A stretch of DNA of 64,000 nucleotides from Incurvaria masculella (GCA_946894095.1 OX335642.1:9187021-9251020); one strand, 5' to 3'. Positions 41,201 to 49,639 are shown, numbered from the stretch's first letter. Notes: generated from the letters alone by a model not told the origin. A program made the numbers and translations.

Positions 41201-44058
41201 ATTACCCATACATTCAATTAAACAGTTTGGATTTTTTCGTTCTAAGTGTAGTTATTAATTATAAAGGACCTTAAACAATTAACATTCAGCTCTGCACATG
41301 CCTCCAAAGCATAACCTAAAAAGTGAAACTTACACAACTTTCTTCAAACCCTGGGAGAGAAGTTTGTAGCTGGCGGCGACTATAACACAAAGCACGCTGA
41401 CTGGGGATCAAGAATACAACTACGAAAGGAAGAGAACTTAAAAAGACATTCCTACAACTGAATCTAAAAGTTGCATCTACTGGCGAACCGACATACTGAA
41501 GTGCTATCAAAAAGAAACCACACTTTTTCTTTGCCAGTAAAGGTCTACTGATATCGTTCCTGAGTTGCAACTCTTGTTTTGAACTATCTTCTGATCACTC
41601 TGTTATACTAGCAGAGCTACACAACGGCTAAGGTTTTAAAAGAATTAGCTGACAACAGCATTGCATTCCTGACTACGTTATCCTAAGACAACAGTTCATC
41701 CCCACACAATGGAAAATAGCAGAAAACTCATACTTAAACCTGGCAAGGAACTTGATAATGTCGCTTCATATCGACCCATAAGTCTGCTTCCCATCACGTC
41801 CAAAGTTTTAGAAATTCTCCTCATGAGAAGGCTATCATCTGAGATTGCCACATCAGAACTCATTCCTTCGCATCAATTTGGATTGGATGGGCCAATGACG
41901 GGTTGCATAAAAAAAACCAATGTAAATTCTGTCAGCCTCGGTAGCCAAGTGGTGCGACGCCTGGCGATTCGATAAGCCGGTGGAAGCACCTCTGAGCGCG
42001 GTTGGGTTCTTGATGGGTGACCATTTTCAACCGTTGGGGCTGGCGGAGGTAAACATAAAACTGTAGGTCCCCTTTCATAATTACTAGGTAGTAGGGTTAA
42101 TCCCGCCCGGGTTGGTACCATCGCATTGAATGGACCATGGTCGAAGCGGCAATGAAAATTGTCCGTGTTTTCCATCCAGCTCAATGTTGCCGAGTAATGT
42201 ATAGAAGTTCCTGGTATGGCACCTAGTTTCCATGTGGTGTGTTAGGGTCATATTTGACGGCCAGTTTGGTATTAGCCTTCCATGTCCAGTTACAAAAAAA
42301 TTTGAAAATTGAACGATTATGCATTTGTAGCAAAAAATGTGAATACCTGTTTGTATTTATGTATTTATCTACATCTAACCTTCTTTGTGTAAAATTATTT
42401 ATACAGGGTGTCCCATAAGTCGACGATAAGCTAAGCTTTTTGTTTGCTACTTTATAGATATAAATACTATACTTACTTATTAAAGTCACTTACCAATGAT
42501 AAGACATTCCACTTTTGTGCACATTAATCTCGGCGGAATTGTTTTTTCACACATACACAGAGCACACGGGAATTTTAAACAGGAGCTAAAATCGTGAGCG
42601 CGGGCCGTCGGCAGACTAGCGAGCCAGCGTGCGATTACTATTAGGACGTGTTACACTGCCGCGCGCTGTGTTAGGCGCACATACCTGTTTTAACGTTCTT
42701 GATGATTTTAGTGATCATCTCAATATATAGATTTTTCCTTTTTTTTCAAGTCCAAGATTATTTTTATATTTTTCTGATAGCTGCTTGCTTACCCCTGATT
42801 TCACCACCTCCAGCTGCCGGAAATCCGATGGTTAGCTTTCGGATATTGAATATTTACATGGTGTAACCGAAAAATAACTTTGGGATCTTTGTAGCTGGAG
42901 GTGGTGAAAACGGTCGTTAGTCTATCACCTGCTTCCAGCTTATCGTCGACTTGTGGGACATACTGTATACCTGTACACTGTAATGCAAATATGTTTTGTT
43001 CAGTGACGTCATCATACATTTTTGTTTTATTCCAGAACCAAACGAAACCAAGCCCCACCAAGTTGCCGGCTCATATTCCTGAAGCACTTCTAATGCCTCA
43101 GGTTTCTACACATCTTAATGATATGAGTTTTCCAACATGTAACTCGGTTGATGTTAGTCTTAGCAACGTTAATCCAAGAAAGTTCATATGTGATTGTTGC
43201 CATAAGGTATTCTCATGGAAATCTAATTTGCTGGGTCACATGAGAGTACATAATCATAAAACATCTTTTCAAACCATCACTACATTTTCTCAAAAAGATC
43301 GAAACATAGCAAATCAAGGCGAAACCACGATCTTTCGTAATAAATCTTATTTGAATAAGCAAGTACATATTAGTGAGAATTCCTTACAGTGCAAATCTTG
43401 CAGCAGGAGATTTAATGATAGCTCGGTCTTAGTTTCGCACATACGAATCCGTACTGGTGAGAAACCATTTGAATGCAAATCATGCGGCAAGAGGTTTGAC
43501 ACCGGCTCATATTTGATTACGCATATGCGAATCCATACTGGTGATAAACCCTTTGAATGCAAATCTTGCGGCAAGAGGTTTACCCAGAAGATAAATTTGA
43601 CTAGACATATGCGAATCCATACTGGTGAGAAACCCTTTGAATGCAAATCTTGCGGCAAGAGGTTTAACAACGGCTCACATTTGACTAGACATATGCGAAT
43701 CCATACTGGTGAGAAACCCTTTGAATGCAAATCTTGCGGCAAGAGGTTTAACGACGGCTCACATTTGACTAGACATATGCGAATCCATACTGGTGAGAAA
43801 CCCTTTGAATGCAAATCTTGCGGCAAGAGGTTTAACACTAGCTCAAATTTGGCTACTCATATGCGAATCCATACTGGTGAAAAACCCTTTGAATGCAAAT
43901 CTTGCGGCAAGAGGTTTAACACTAGCTCAAAATTGGCTACTCATATGCGAATCCATACTGGTGAGAAACCATTTGAATGCAAATCTTGCGGCAAGAGGCT
44001 TAAAACCTGCTCAGATTTGACCACGCATTTACAAATCCATACTGATAAGCTTCTGTAA
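20206..44058 (+). CDS. PRDM9-like histone methyltransferase with C2H2 finger array, about 11 exons
   Basis: Nuclear protein predicted to bind DNA through zinc fingers and methylate histone H3 through its PR/SET domain; vertebrate PRDM9 marks meiotic recombination sites, but no such role is shown for insects. Exons: 20206-20298, 21011-21039, 21904-21923, 23841-23924, 25530-25606, 26509-26599, one of nine copies starting at 34446, 36436-36581, 38311-38426, 40793-40881, 43036-44058. All phases match, giving about 625 residues. SSXRD-like text lies at about 50-75, a zinc knuckle uses C77, C80, C88 and H91, and PR/SET spans about 115-255. Y152, Y216 and Y232 align with human PRDM9 Tyr276, Tyr341 and Tyr357; the 16-residue spacing of the last two is identical. 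Nine C2H2 fingers follow from about residue 335. No KRAB domain is visible. The tandem PR/SET exon is the oddity. The first three exons are the least certain. Confidence 0.85.
20840..21520 (-). mobile_element. Degenerate SINE body remnants in introns 1 and 2
   Basis: 20880-20940 (TCATTGAATGTGGTGGTATC, CCGCCCGGCATCTAGTAAGC) and 21410-21500 (GGTGCCATGTCGGCCTCTTC, AATGCTGCTTCTACCATG) are old copies of the SINE body flanking exon 2. Their decay suggests an early arrival compared with the copies at 5 and 16 kb. Confidence 0.5.
21011..21039 (+). CDS. PRDM9-like exon 2 (micro-exon)
   Basis: CCTCACAG|AGTACTGCACC ... GACCA|GTAAGT, 29 nt encoding STAPAAAD plus two bases of a Gln codon. The strong acceptor and donor and Ala-rich continuation of exon 1 support it. 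Confidence 0.5.
21904..21923 (+). CDS. PRDM9-like exon 3 (20-nt micro-exon)
   Basis: TTTCAG|GACGAGCGATGGTGCCTCAG|GTATTG. It completes the split Gln codon, encodes TSDGAS and leaves one base, matching the phase of exon 4. It is very short and so needs transcript support. Confidence 0.45.
23549..23766. mobile_element. Foldback MITE, family M1 copy 1
   Basis: GGGGGGCTACCATGGTAAGT at the left mirrors TTTACTATGGTAACCCCCC at the right. Inner motifs GGTGAACAGGCAAG and TTCATTCACCCG are also complementary. It lies 75 bp before exon 4 of the PRDM9-like gene. Copy 2 is at 39964-40175. Confidence 0.8.
23841..23924 (+). CDS. PRDM9-like exon 4: SSXRD-like stretch
   Basis: GTCCAG|GCGGTGG ... TTTATAT|GTGAGT. 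It encodes [20 protein letters not shown] then PDFDEFI. The RYN-R...Y...EP-D-D-Y pattern just before the knuckle matches the end of the SSXRD region of vertebrate PRDM9. Confidence 0.85.
24485..24834. mobile_element. Foldback MITE with about 65-bp terminal inverted repeats
   Basis: AAACCGATCGACTGGCGTTT (24524) mirrors AAACGCCAGTCGATCGGTTT (24774); outer parts GGGCAGTCTGAGTT and AACTTAGACTACCGGCTC pair with mismatches. Intron 4 of the PRDM9-like gene. No ORF. Confidence 0.8.
25530..25606 (+). CDS. PRDM9-like exon 5: zinc knuckle
   Basis: TGTGCAG|ATTGCGAG ... CACAAG|GTGAGT. It encodes [20 protein letters not shown] and VLPDHK. The C-x2-C-x7-C-x2-H spacing is the same as in human PRDM9's pre-SET knuckle. 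Confidence 0.9.
26509..26599 (+). CDS. PRDM9-like exon 6: start of the PR/SET domain
   Basis: CCCGCAG|GTTCCGG ... ATACCAG|GTACAA. It encodes [20 protein letters not shown], then [11 protein letters not shown], equivalent to the RSALSLPPGLRIGPSGIP segment of PRDM9. Phase 1 at the end matches every copy of the tandem exon. Confidence 0.9.
26600..28555. other. Intron 6, first part: dispersed repeats
   Basis: 27050-27130 has a tRNA-like GGTTGGTGTAGCGCG and GGTTCGAATCC (A- and B-box-like), probably a SINE head. 27340-27560 is an inverted copy of 55600-55810. 28130-28480 is rich in CGTCGT and GCGC motifs and is of unknown origin. Confidence 0.5.
27681..28075 (-). repeat. 'Lepidopteran CCGT' repeat, copy 7, with about 130-bp CCGT array
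   Basis: TTTAGGGTTCCGTACCCAAA at the start, a nearly pure (CCGT)n run at 27737-27858, and CTCGCACTTGGCCCGTTTTT at the end. It is the longest CCGT tract in the window. Confidence 0.85.
28556..31975 (+). repeat. Satellite array, 100-bp monomer, about 34 copies
   Basis: Monomer contains GTTTATTTTGAGTGGTCGCA, ACCAGTGTTTCCCATGATAT, TTTTGACATGACAGACAGG and GATCAGGTCGGGGC. The period is 100 bp over most of the array (for example 29411, 29511, 29611). Some monomers lack about 24 bp after GACAGGTAGAT, giving 76-bp units; two 100-bp plus one 76-bp monomers form a 276-bp higher-order unit repeated at about 29671 and 29947. Variants GGAAGTTAG and GACGGGTAG alternate. It fills part of intron 6 of the PRDM9-like gene, between exon 6 and the tandem exon 7. 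Confidence 0.95.
32097..32255 (+). repeat. 'Lepidopteran CCGT' repeat, partial copy 8
   Basis: TTTGTTGTTATAGCGGTAAA, GACGGACGGACGGACAGCGG and AGGGTTCCGTTTTCACTTGG, just after the satellite. Confidence 0.75.
32256..33539. other. Intron 6, second part; no gene seen
   Basis: 32525-32610 holds a weak tRNA-like pair of boxes (TGGCACAATGG and AGTTCGGTTCC). 32780-32975 is an open stretch of mixed composition, but I see no family motif and do not call it a gene. The rest is AT-rich. Confidence 0.4.
33540..34118 (-). mobile_element. SINE with tRNA-like head, copy 3, interrupted
   Basis: Tail at 33540 (ATTGCTAATACCACAC), body resuming at 33779 (ATTAGGTGCCATGCCAGG) and head at 34050-34118 (GAGGTTATGGGTCAAATCC on the minus strand). 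33601-33778 is an insertion ending in (AAAT)n. Confidence 0.75.
34446..34555 (+). CDS. PRDM9-like exon 7, copy 1 of 9 (PR/SET N-half)
   Basis: GTGTACAG|GAGCTGG ... TGGAAG|GTGAGT, 110 nt. It encodes [20 protein letters not shown] then [17 protein letters not shown]. It is the only copy whose acceptor is preceded by sequence outside the array, so it may be the ancestral or preferred one. Its Tyr in GPYKGE is the human Tyr276 equivalent. Confidence 0.88.
34446..35705 (+). repeat. Nine-copy tandem array of PR/SET exon 7 (140-bp unit)
   Basis: Exon copies start at 34446, 34586, 34726, 34866, 35006, 35146, 35286, 35426 and 35566; each is 110 nt, followed by 30 nt (GTGAGTTGTTGCAG... to TACAG). Copies 1-8 keep AG acceptors and GTGAGT donors. 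In copy 9 the donor is damaged (GGACGTTGAG). Residue at the GPY position: Tyr in copies 1, 4, 5, 6, 7, 9; Trp in copy 2; Cys in copies 3 and 8. Other changes: GARL in copy 3, VTLP and GEFQPDKDK in copy 5, SLYSW in copy 6, DYDN in copy 8, GARYG and LQSDK in copy 9. Copies 4 and 7 encode the same residues. 110 is 2 modulo 3, so splicing two copies together breaks the frame; reading through a unit meets stop codons. Single-copy, mutually exclusive use is inferred. Confidence 0.95.
35900..36040 (-). mobile_element. Degenerate SINE body in intron 7
   Basis: CATCCTTTATTCAATGCAGT and CTGGGTGGGCTTAACAATAC match the SINE body with many substitutions. Confidence 0.5.
36436..36581 (+). CDS. PRDM9-like exon 8: PR/SET core
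   Basis: ATTCCAG|ATCCACGG ... TACTACAG|GTAATT. It encodes [28 protein letters not shown], nearly the same as the [17 protein letters not shown]... core of vertebrate PRDM9. Tyr216 matches human Tyr341. Phase 2 at the end. Confidence 0.95.
36596..36925 (+). mobile_element. SINE with tRNA-like head, copy 4, decayed
   Basis: GGTGACTTGCCTTCCATCCC, a B-box-like GATTCAAATCC, CGAGCTATTCCATTGTTCGG and CCATCCATGTGCAGTCACAT in order. It starts 15 bp after exon 8. Confidence 0.75.
37140..37630 (-). pseudogene. LINE reverse transcriptase fragment (CR1/Jockey-like)
   Basis: On the minus strand, [60 protein letters not shown] and [10 protein letters not shown] are typical of LINE RT blocks 1-2. A one-base shift then leads to [29 protein letters not shown]. 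Both ends are lost, so it is a dead fragment in intron 8. Confidence 0.8.
37674..38245 (-). mobile_element. SINE with tRNA-like head, copy 5, with nested MITE
   Basis: Tail AATGCAACCTGACATAGATG at 37680, body through TGGAGCAGCTCGCATTTGTG, B-box GAGGATTCGAACCC at 38008, then an insertion (38030-38205) and the remaining head TAGGCTACGAGCCGC at 38231-38245. Confidence 0.8.
38030..38205. mobile_element. Small MITE with about 30-bp inverted repeats, inside a SINE head
   Basis: CTATTCAGGTAAGAGTGAGT at the left mirrors ACTCACCCTTACCTGAATGG at the right. It splits the SINE between its A- and B-boxes. Confidence 0.75.
38311..38426 (+). CDS. PRDM9-like exon 9: PR/SET C-half with catalytic Tyr
   Basis: GTGCTGCAG|GACAATC ... 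CACACTG|GTAAAC. It encodes [38 protein letters not shown]. The Tyr in VFYGGEF aligns with human Tyr357 (VWYGDEY). Confidence 0.95.
38525..39090 (-). repeat. Dispersed repeat, copy 2 (inverted partner of 62-605)
   Basis: Starts ACTAGCAGCCCGTCCCGGCT and includes CCGGTACCGCCGCAAACGCT, GCCATATAGATCTATATTAA and TCGTAGGGTTCAGCCTGCGT, all present in 62-605 on the other strand. Confidence 0.8.
39190..39690 (-). pseudogene. LINE C-terminal fragment (post-RT CCHC region)
   Basis: The minus strand encodes [18 protein letters not shown] and [13 protein letters not shown], then after a one-base shift [35 protein letters not shown]. This is the usual end of insect LINE proteins after the RT/RNase H region. 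Frameshifted and incomplete. Confidence 0.7.
39964..40175. mobile_element. Foldback MITE, family M1 copy 2
   Basis: GGGGCTACCATGGTAAATTA and CTCGCAGGGTGAACAGGCAA at the left; GGCGAGTTAATTTATCATGG at the right. It matches 23549-23766. Confidence 0.75.
40793..40881 (+). CDS. PRDM9-like exon 10: linker
   Basis: Encodes [30 protein letters not shown] and joins in phase to exons 9 and 11; donor TTG|GTAAGT. The acceptor could be ATCACAAAG (40792) or GGGAG (40807); both keep the frame and differ by five residues. No family motif is seen. Confidence 0.6.
41330..41900 (+). pseudogene. Jockey-like LINE remnant (endonuclease and RT pieces)
   Basis: 41333-41460 reads [25 protein letters not shown], an APE-type endonuclease motif. 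41709-41880 reads [44 protein letters not shown], an RT motif. The sequence between is decayed. The fragment ends in a SINE tail remnant (41885-41918). Confidence 0.75.
41931..42300 (+). mobile_element. SINE with 5S rRNA-like head, copy 4
   Basis: GTCAGCCTCGGTAGCCAAGT start, a degraded 5S-like head keeping TGATGGGTGACC, then the shared body and CCATGTCCAGTTAC plus A-run. Confidence 0.8.
42404..42965. mobile_element. 562-bp TIR element with TA target, next to the finger exon
   Basis: CAGGGTGTCCCATAAGTCGA mirrors TCGACTTGTGGGACATACTG; inverted repeats reach about 29 bp (24 matches). TA flanks at 42402-42403 and 42966-42967. It ends 70 bp before exon 11 of the PRDM9-like gene. An internal block (42835-42910) resembles 22255-22340 inverted. 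No transposase. Confidence 0.8.
43036..44058 (+). CDS. PRDM9-like exon 11: terminal exon with nine C2H2 fingers
   Basis: TTTATTCCAG|AACCAAACG starts 340 codons ending TAA. A linker of about 49 residues is followed by a divergent finger (CDCCHKVF...H), a second whose last His is Arg (HIRIR), then seven near-identical 28-residue fingers with [15 protein letters not shown] linkers at 84-bp spacing (Phe codons at 43468, 43552, 43636, 43720, 43804, 43888, 43972). Residues at helix positions -1/3/6 are T/Y/T, Q/N/R, N/H/R, D/H/R, T/N/T, T/K/T, T/D/T. The whole array in one terminal exon matches the PRDM9 plan. Confidence 0.95.
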   Translation, partial: NQTKPSPTKLPAHIPEALLMPQVSTHLNDMSFPTCNSVDVSLSNVNPRKFICDCCHKVFSWKSNLLGHMRVHNHKTSFQTITTFSQKDRNIANQGETTIFRNKSYLNKQVHISENSLQCKSCSRRFNDSSVLVSHIRIRTGEKPFECKSCGKRFDTGSYLITHMRIHTGDKPFECKSCGKRFTQKINLTRHMRIHTGEKPFECKSCGKRFNNGSHLTRHMRIHTGEKPFECKSCGKRFNDGSHLTRHMRIHTGEKPFECKSCGKRFNTSSNLATHMRIHTGEKPFECKSCGKRFNTSSKLATHMRIHTGEKPFECKSCGKRLKTCSDLTTHLQIHTDKLL

Positions 44059-44518
44059 ATTTAGCCAAAGTTCACATTTGTGTACATTTTTATGTGCCTT
44101 ACACACTCAGGTAAACCAATCAAACATAAAGCTAGCACAAGTTAGAACATACTTTAATCCTTTAAAATCAAGATCAATTTGACTTACACAAGTCTAGTAC
44201 ATTATCATACAGCTGATATAGTCATACTGACATCTGCGAGTGCAGACACTATCACAAGATTCAGTATTCCCGGGCCCATAGCTTCTGAGGAGGAATCAAA
44301 GAGATTATTAAAAAAAACTGAAAATAATTCTGAATGCGTACTGTGAATAGATAAAGCTAGGCTTTTAGTATCACACAACGGCGTCTGCATATAACCTAGC
44401 TGAACATATTGCCTGCTGCAGTGCAAGCCCGGGCCTATAAGACGTTAATATTTGCTGGCTTATAGGAGTAGTAAATGAGTACGCAAATGAAAACAAGCAT
44501 TGTACTCCAAAACATTAT

Positions 44519-44524
44519 AATAAA
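44519..44524 (+). terminator. Candidate polyadenylation signal of the PRDM9-like gene
   Basis: First clear AATAAA downstream of the stop at 44058, about 460 bp away. A 3' UTR of this length is plausible; no transcript evidence. Confidence 0.35.
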
Positions 44525-44794
44525 ATGGAAACTTTATTAGCCTTTGGCTTATTGTGTGTATTTTGTGGTATCAGATACCAAGTTAACAAGCTAGGTTAGA
44601 ACTTGTAACTGATTGCTCATGCAAACTGCAAGATATGAGGAAAGTCCGTATGCATACTTCTATACTTCATGAATAGGAGTTGTTCGTAAGGTCCATCTTT
44701 TGTCTACTCTTTGTGTGAGCCCAAGCTTCATAGCAATGAGATAACAATTAATCAGACTTTCTGTCAAATCCTTTATTTCTTATTCATCTCTTAA

Positions 44795-45370
44795 CACTCT
44801 TACTGCCGGCAATATTAACCCACTTCTAATACAGCACGCCGTGGGGTCCGCTGAGACTGTAATAATCATAAAATTTTTTCTTCAAATGAAAAAAAAATAG
44901 GTCGATCGGGCCATTCTGTATGTAGTGTAAAACTGATAAACAAACATCGAAATATTCACATTATTTGTGTGGTACAAATGAAAGAACAAACAATTCCTAA
45001 AATGTTACTTATGACAATGAATATTCGCAAATCGTCGGGCAGGTGTATCGTGTGAGTTTTTTGTTTCGATGCTTGATTTTCCTTAATTTTGCTAAAGTGG
45101 TAGCAATATATGCACTTAAGTGCACGATTCGGTCTCGATGATCAGCCAAGGGAAAAGTACGTACACAGCAGGCCATGGGGGCGGCCAGTGGCTGAGTGAC
45201 CGTTAGTATGGTTTGCGTGCTGATAGATATGTGATTTAAATGGCGGCGTACAAAAATAATTTTATCGGGAGCAACCCCACAGCTTCTAGATAAAGTTTCT
45301 CTAAATTACCCGTGGTGCACCGCAACAAAATACTTTGGGCCCGCCGGCGGATTACATGGCAGTGAGAGTG
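44795..45370. mobile_element. piggyBac-type MITE with TTAA target duplication
   Basis: Termini CACTCTTACTGCC and GGCAGTGAGAGTG are inverted repeats of 13 bp (one mismatch) and are flanked on both sides by TTAA (44791-44794, 45371-45374). The element is 576 bp without a transposase ORF, so a non-autonomous piggyBac-like element is inferred. Confidence 0.8.
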
Positions 45371-45805
45371 TTAAGTGAAAAAAAAAATCTACAATACTTC
45401 TCCACTTTTTACTACTGTTAAGCTATCTTATCACTTTATACTCCAACGTAACATAAAATCTTCGTAAAACAACCTTTCTGTATTACGTAATTTGGTAACA
45501 TCAGCTGTATCAAAAGTGTGCATAGGTACTGTGGTCAAATTTTTGCCATGAGACAGTGTCTTCCTCATAGACGCTGACATGTTACCGAGCCAGAAAGCCA
45601 TAACGCTTGAACACCTTAATTTGGCGAGTGTATAGGTACACACAGTATATTACAGGTACATTCAGTGTTTTCGGTCACATGGCATCAATGTGAAACCCAC
45701 GTATTGCTCACCATACGAATCTGCACCGTCAGCTCAGGTGGATGAAGTACTAAATGAATTTTGAATTTTACTATGTCGCTGTTCTTGGCCAATTTTTTTT
45801 AGATG

Positions 45806-46042
45806 CGTTTTTTATTTTAATTAATTTCATATTGTCCTGATATCTCTGGAATTATTAGTTGTGTTATGTTAAAGGTGTGTTAGTATATTAGAATCTTTCG
45901 ATTCGAATTTTGTGTTGATTTTCTTAGATTAGTTTTTTATTTAATTAATTTCATATTGTCCTGATATGTCTGGCATAGTTGTGTTATGTTAAAGGTGTGT
46001 TTGTATTTTAGAATCTTTCGATTCGAATTTTGTGTTAATATT
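45806..46042 (+). repeat. Two-unit direct repeat, about 124 bp
   Basis: TTAATTTCATATTGTCCTGA at 45821 and 45945, and GAATCTTTCGATTCGAATTT in both units. Similarity is high, so the duplication is fairly recent. Confidence 0.85.
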
Positions 46043-48324
46043 TTTTTTTTCTTTTAACTTGTAGGATAGTATGAAGCAGGGTTTTACCTTGCATACAATG
46101 AGCGCGGAGGTTGTGTTATTAGTATTTTTTAATTAAAGCGTAGACTTAAGCTTTGTTGCCAACGTACTTGCTTTTCAACACCTATTTACATAATACAAAA
46201 CATATCATCACGCCTTTAATCCCCATGATCGAGTTAGGTAGAGTATGAACTCGGTAATATTTTGAATAAAATTTAGACTTATTGGCCAAGGCTGCCTAAG
46301 TAGAATAAATAGATAAAATGTTCAAAAACCACCACCACTGTTATTGCATAGGAACTGCCCATGTTTGCTACAATCATTACATGATTGTAAACTCGATTCA
46401 AAAGCAGTGCAGATGGAATACGAACAATGAAATCTTTAACATTTGTAATAACTGTTCAAATTTGTGAAGAAAAGAGACCTATATTAACTGATTCCGAATC
46501 ATTCCGGATTTCTGGAACCAGTCAATATAGTTCAATTGTATTCATATTATATATTATACAATTATACAATATAATACAATAATATATATAATAAATGTTT
46601 AATATTTAACTTCCCATACTTGTTTATGATACTTCAGTTTCTTATTTTTTTTTTTAGTTTGTATTTGTTAACTTCTTAGTACGCAACAAATATATCTGTC
46701 TTGAAAACAATCACTGAGTATTCAGTCTATGGACTCATAATATTGTACTGTCGATGTTGACTGAGGCTAAGATAATTTATGGTAACAGAAGCTAAGGCTA
46801 ACGAAAAGCAGTACTTTGTGACATCACTTTGACACATTTTGTATGGACGAAATGTCAAATTAATGCAAAAGTAGTACATTTCATTAGTCTTAGTTTATGT
46901 CACGACTATTTATCTCAGCCTTAGTAACTAAAACACAAAAACATTTTTGGCAAGTGATATTTTTCTTTACCATCAACTCGAAATTTACTTGCCTAAAAAG
47001 AAAAAAAAACTTACTTTAACTAATGATAACACGATCTATAATATATAATATTTTAACTAATGATAACTAATATCGTCAATGTACCGATATGTTGATGTTC
47101 ACTGATATGGGTTTCTTAGAAAGCATCTGCTATTGCGGTGCAACGCTACTATCCTTATTGCTACCTATGTGCCCATGTTAACATTTTTTATAAGGTGATT
47201 TGTTATTGCTTCATATGTTTGTAATTTAAATTTGAAGTTATAGTTAAAATTTTATTTTAGTACATACCATATTTCTTCATTAACCATTCATAGGTTATTA
47301 TAAGTTTTTATAATAAATATTTTTACTAGAGAAAATCCATTTATTTGAAAAGCATGTACATGTTGCCAATTTCACACAGATTTTCTTGGACTTTTATAAT
47401 ATCCTACTAATATTCTAAAACGGTATATAATAATAATAATAATAATAATGTTTAATATTTGTAGTTAATGTCTGCAATGCAGGTAAAGCGTTCAATCACT
47501 GTATTAGTAGGTAGCATCGATTACGGGTGGAGGGATTGTAGGATTGAGTATAAGCAGGTGACGAAGTTGGAAGACGCAATACCCGCGAATGGTATGTTTT
47601 GCTGGTTTGGGTCCAGGCTTGCAGTATATTCGCAAAGTAGTTCTTTCTACAGGGCTCTTTATAGCTTCACGGTCGATTATACATACATACATACGTACAT
47701 ATCACATTCCTTGTAAAAAGCGACGTATTTGCTTAGTACGAATAAGTATAATCTACTAGTATTTACATGCATCAACTAAAGGTTTTTTAATGTACCTGGA
47801 CATAGATAATAATTAAGTAATGTAGTTTTCGCCCCAGTAAATCAAGGAAATGATGATCAGGTGAATCATGTTAACTAAGTGGTAGGACATCTCTAATGTG
47901 ATATAAATAGTTCCACAGATTTACAAACGTTTGGTTTGGTACTATCGGCACCGTAGTTTGTCCTACGAAGACATCCCAGGAATCTATGCATGAGGTTCTG
48001 GCGATACGAGCGGTTCTGATTTTCTTGACGGAAAGCCGTCGATACGGAAAGCACCGTGCTATAAATGACAGTTTATCGGCTGAAAGCTGCCTAGGTAAAC
48101 AACTACCTACATAGCAATTATTTATCTGATCGTATTTATTGATACATATGTTGCAGTTTTTTTATTGTAAATACTCTTATGGTGGCTGCCACTATTTTAA
48201 GGATCAAAGTTCTGCCAAAATGTCTTAGCAACGTTTACAGATTCAGATTACATGTAGACAAGTATAATAATAAGTCATGTGTGGTCTTAGCACTGTACTG
48301 ATACGCTAAATCAGCGACATCTAC

Positions 48325-48580
48325 CCATGTTCCGAATTGCGTACAGTCTACACAGCGAATACTGTGAATAGGTATGTCCCGAATTGATATCGCTGCTCAC
48401 AGCCATAACCTTTACGATATCCAAAGCGGAACGAATTTAAGGACATATATGTGTCAGAGCCTAACCTAACCACCTCGAAAACGCCTTGTAAGTCTCGAGA
48501 GTTAGTATTTGCATCCTAGAATTGTCTAACTAGACTAATAAACGGCGAAAAGCATCGTTATTTTAGAAATACAAGTGCAC
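48325..48580 (+). repeat. Dispersed repeat (uninterrupted paralogue of 3260-3910)
   Basis: Shares CTCACAGCCA, GCCTTGTAAGTCTCGAGAG and AATTGTCTAA with the 3.3-kb copy, but has no SINE. Confidence 0.7.
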
Positions 48581-49639
48581 GATCAGATAAACTACAGATA
48601 AACACGCTTCATGTTAACCATTTAAGGGGGGGCCCGTAAGCATCCGAAAATTACGCTCCCCATGCAAACGTAGTTTACTAATCATTTGAAAACCACTCTT
48701 CCAATTTGCTTGATATTTGGGACTTAATATCAAGCAAGACTATCTATGTCTGCACGTGTTTGTTTTTTCGAAAAATGTATCCCTGCGTCACATAACAGAG
48801 AAATTGAAAATTTGTATGAAAATTTTCTTTGGCCTGTTATTTGACTGGCTTTACATTTTTCAGAAAAACAAACACGTGCAGACCATGGAGGTGAAGAAAT
48901 AACAGGAGAACGAATGGAACTGAAAAAATGGCCTAATATCAATTGTGCCGCGGAGGGCTGTCTTATTGACAGAACCTGCGGCCATTTTGGTCTTATTTTG
49001 ACGCGTTGACATTTAGCCGGCGCGGTTATGTTTGACGCAAGATCGAATTGTAATTGAATATGCCGTCGTGCATTGTAAAATGGTGCATAAACAACTCGAC
49101 GAGACATAAAAACATTCAGGGATATCATATTACATGTAAGCATACGCTAAATATTCGAAATAGTGGATATTTCACTTGAAAACATTTCTATGGGGATGGT
49201 GTTATGCCATCAATCAACACGAACTCAAAATAATCTCAATTCGCTACCTATTTTCATTTCTTTGAAAAAATCCTTTAACTATTTCTCCAGAAATAGATAA
49301 TATATAGCACGAAATTGGTATGTCTGTTTGTCTATTGAAATGTGTACTGCTGGATTTATGCCTTCCCTTCTTATACTTCTTAAATTATATTTAATGTTAT
49401 TTGCATGAACCAACCTAAAATAAAACTCTTACTTGAATATACATAAGTCTGAATATGCGCGATAAAATGTTGATCTAATAAATTTTTGTACTCAAGAGTT
49501 GTACCTTATATTTATAATATACTAAGTCTAGCATTATGAAATGATATTTGACAAATATTTTAAAGATAATTGCGTATTTGTAGCAAACAGTGCCAACTTA
49601 TTTTGGTAAAAATTTTGGAAAATTTGGCTGTTAATAATA

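Noticed and set aside
43347..43838. Antisense 163-codon frame across the finger array
   Set aside because: It is the mirror of the 84-bp finger repeats and has no independent support.
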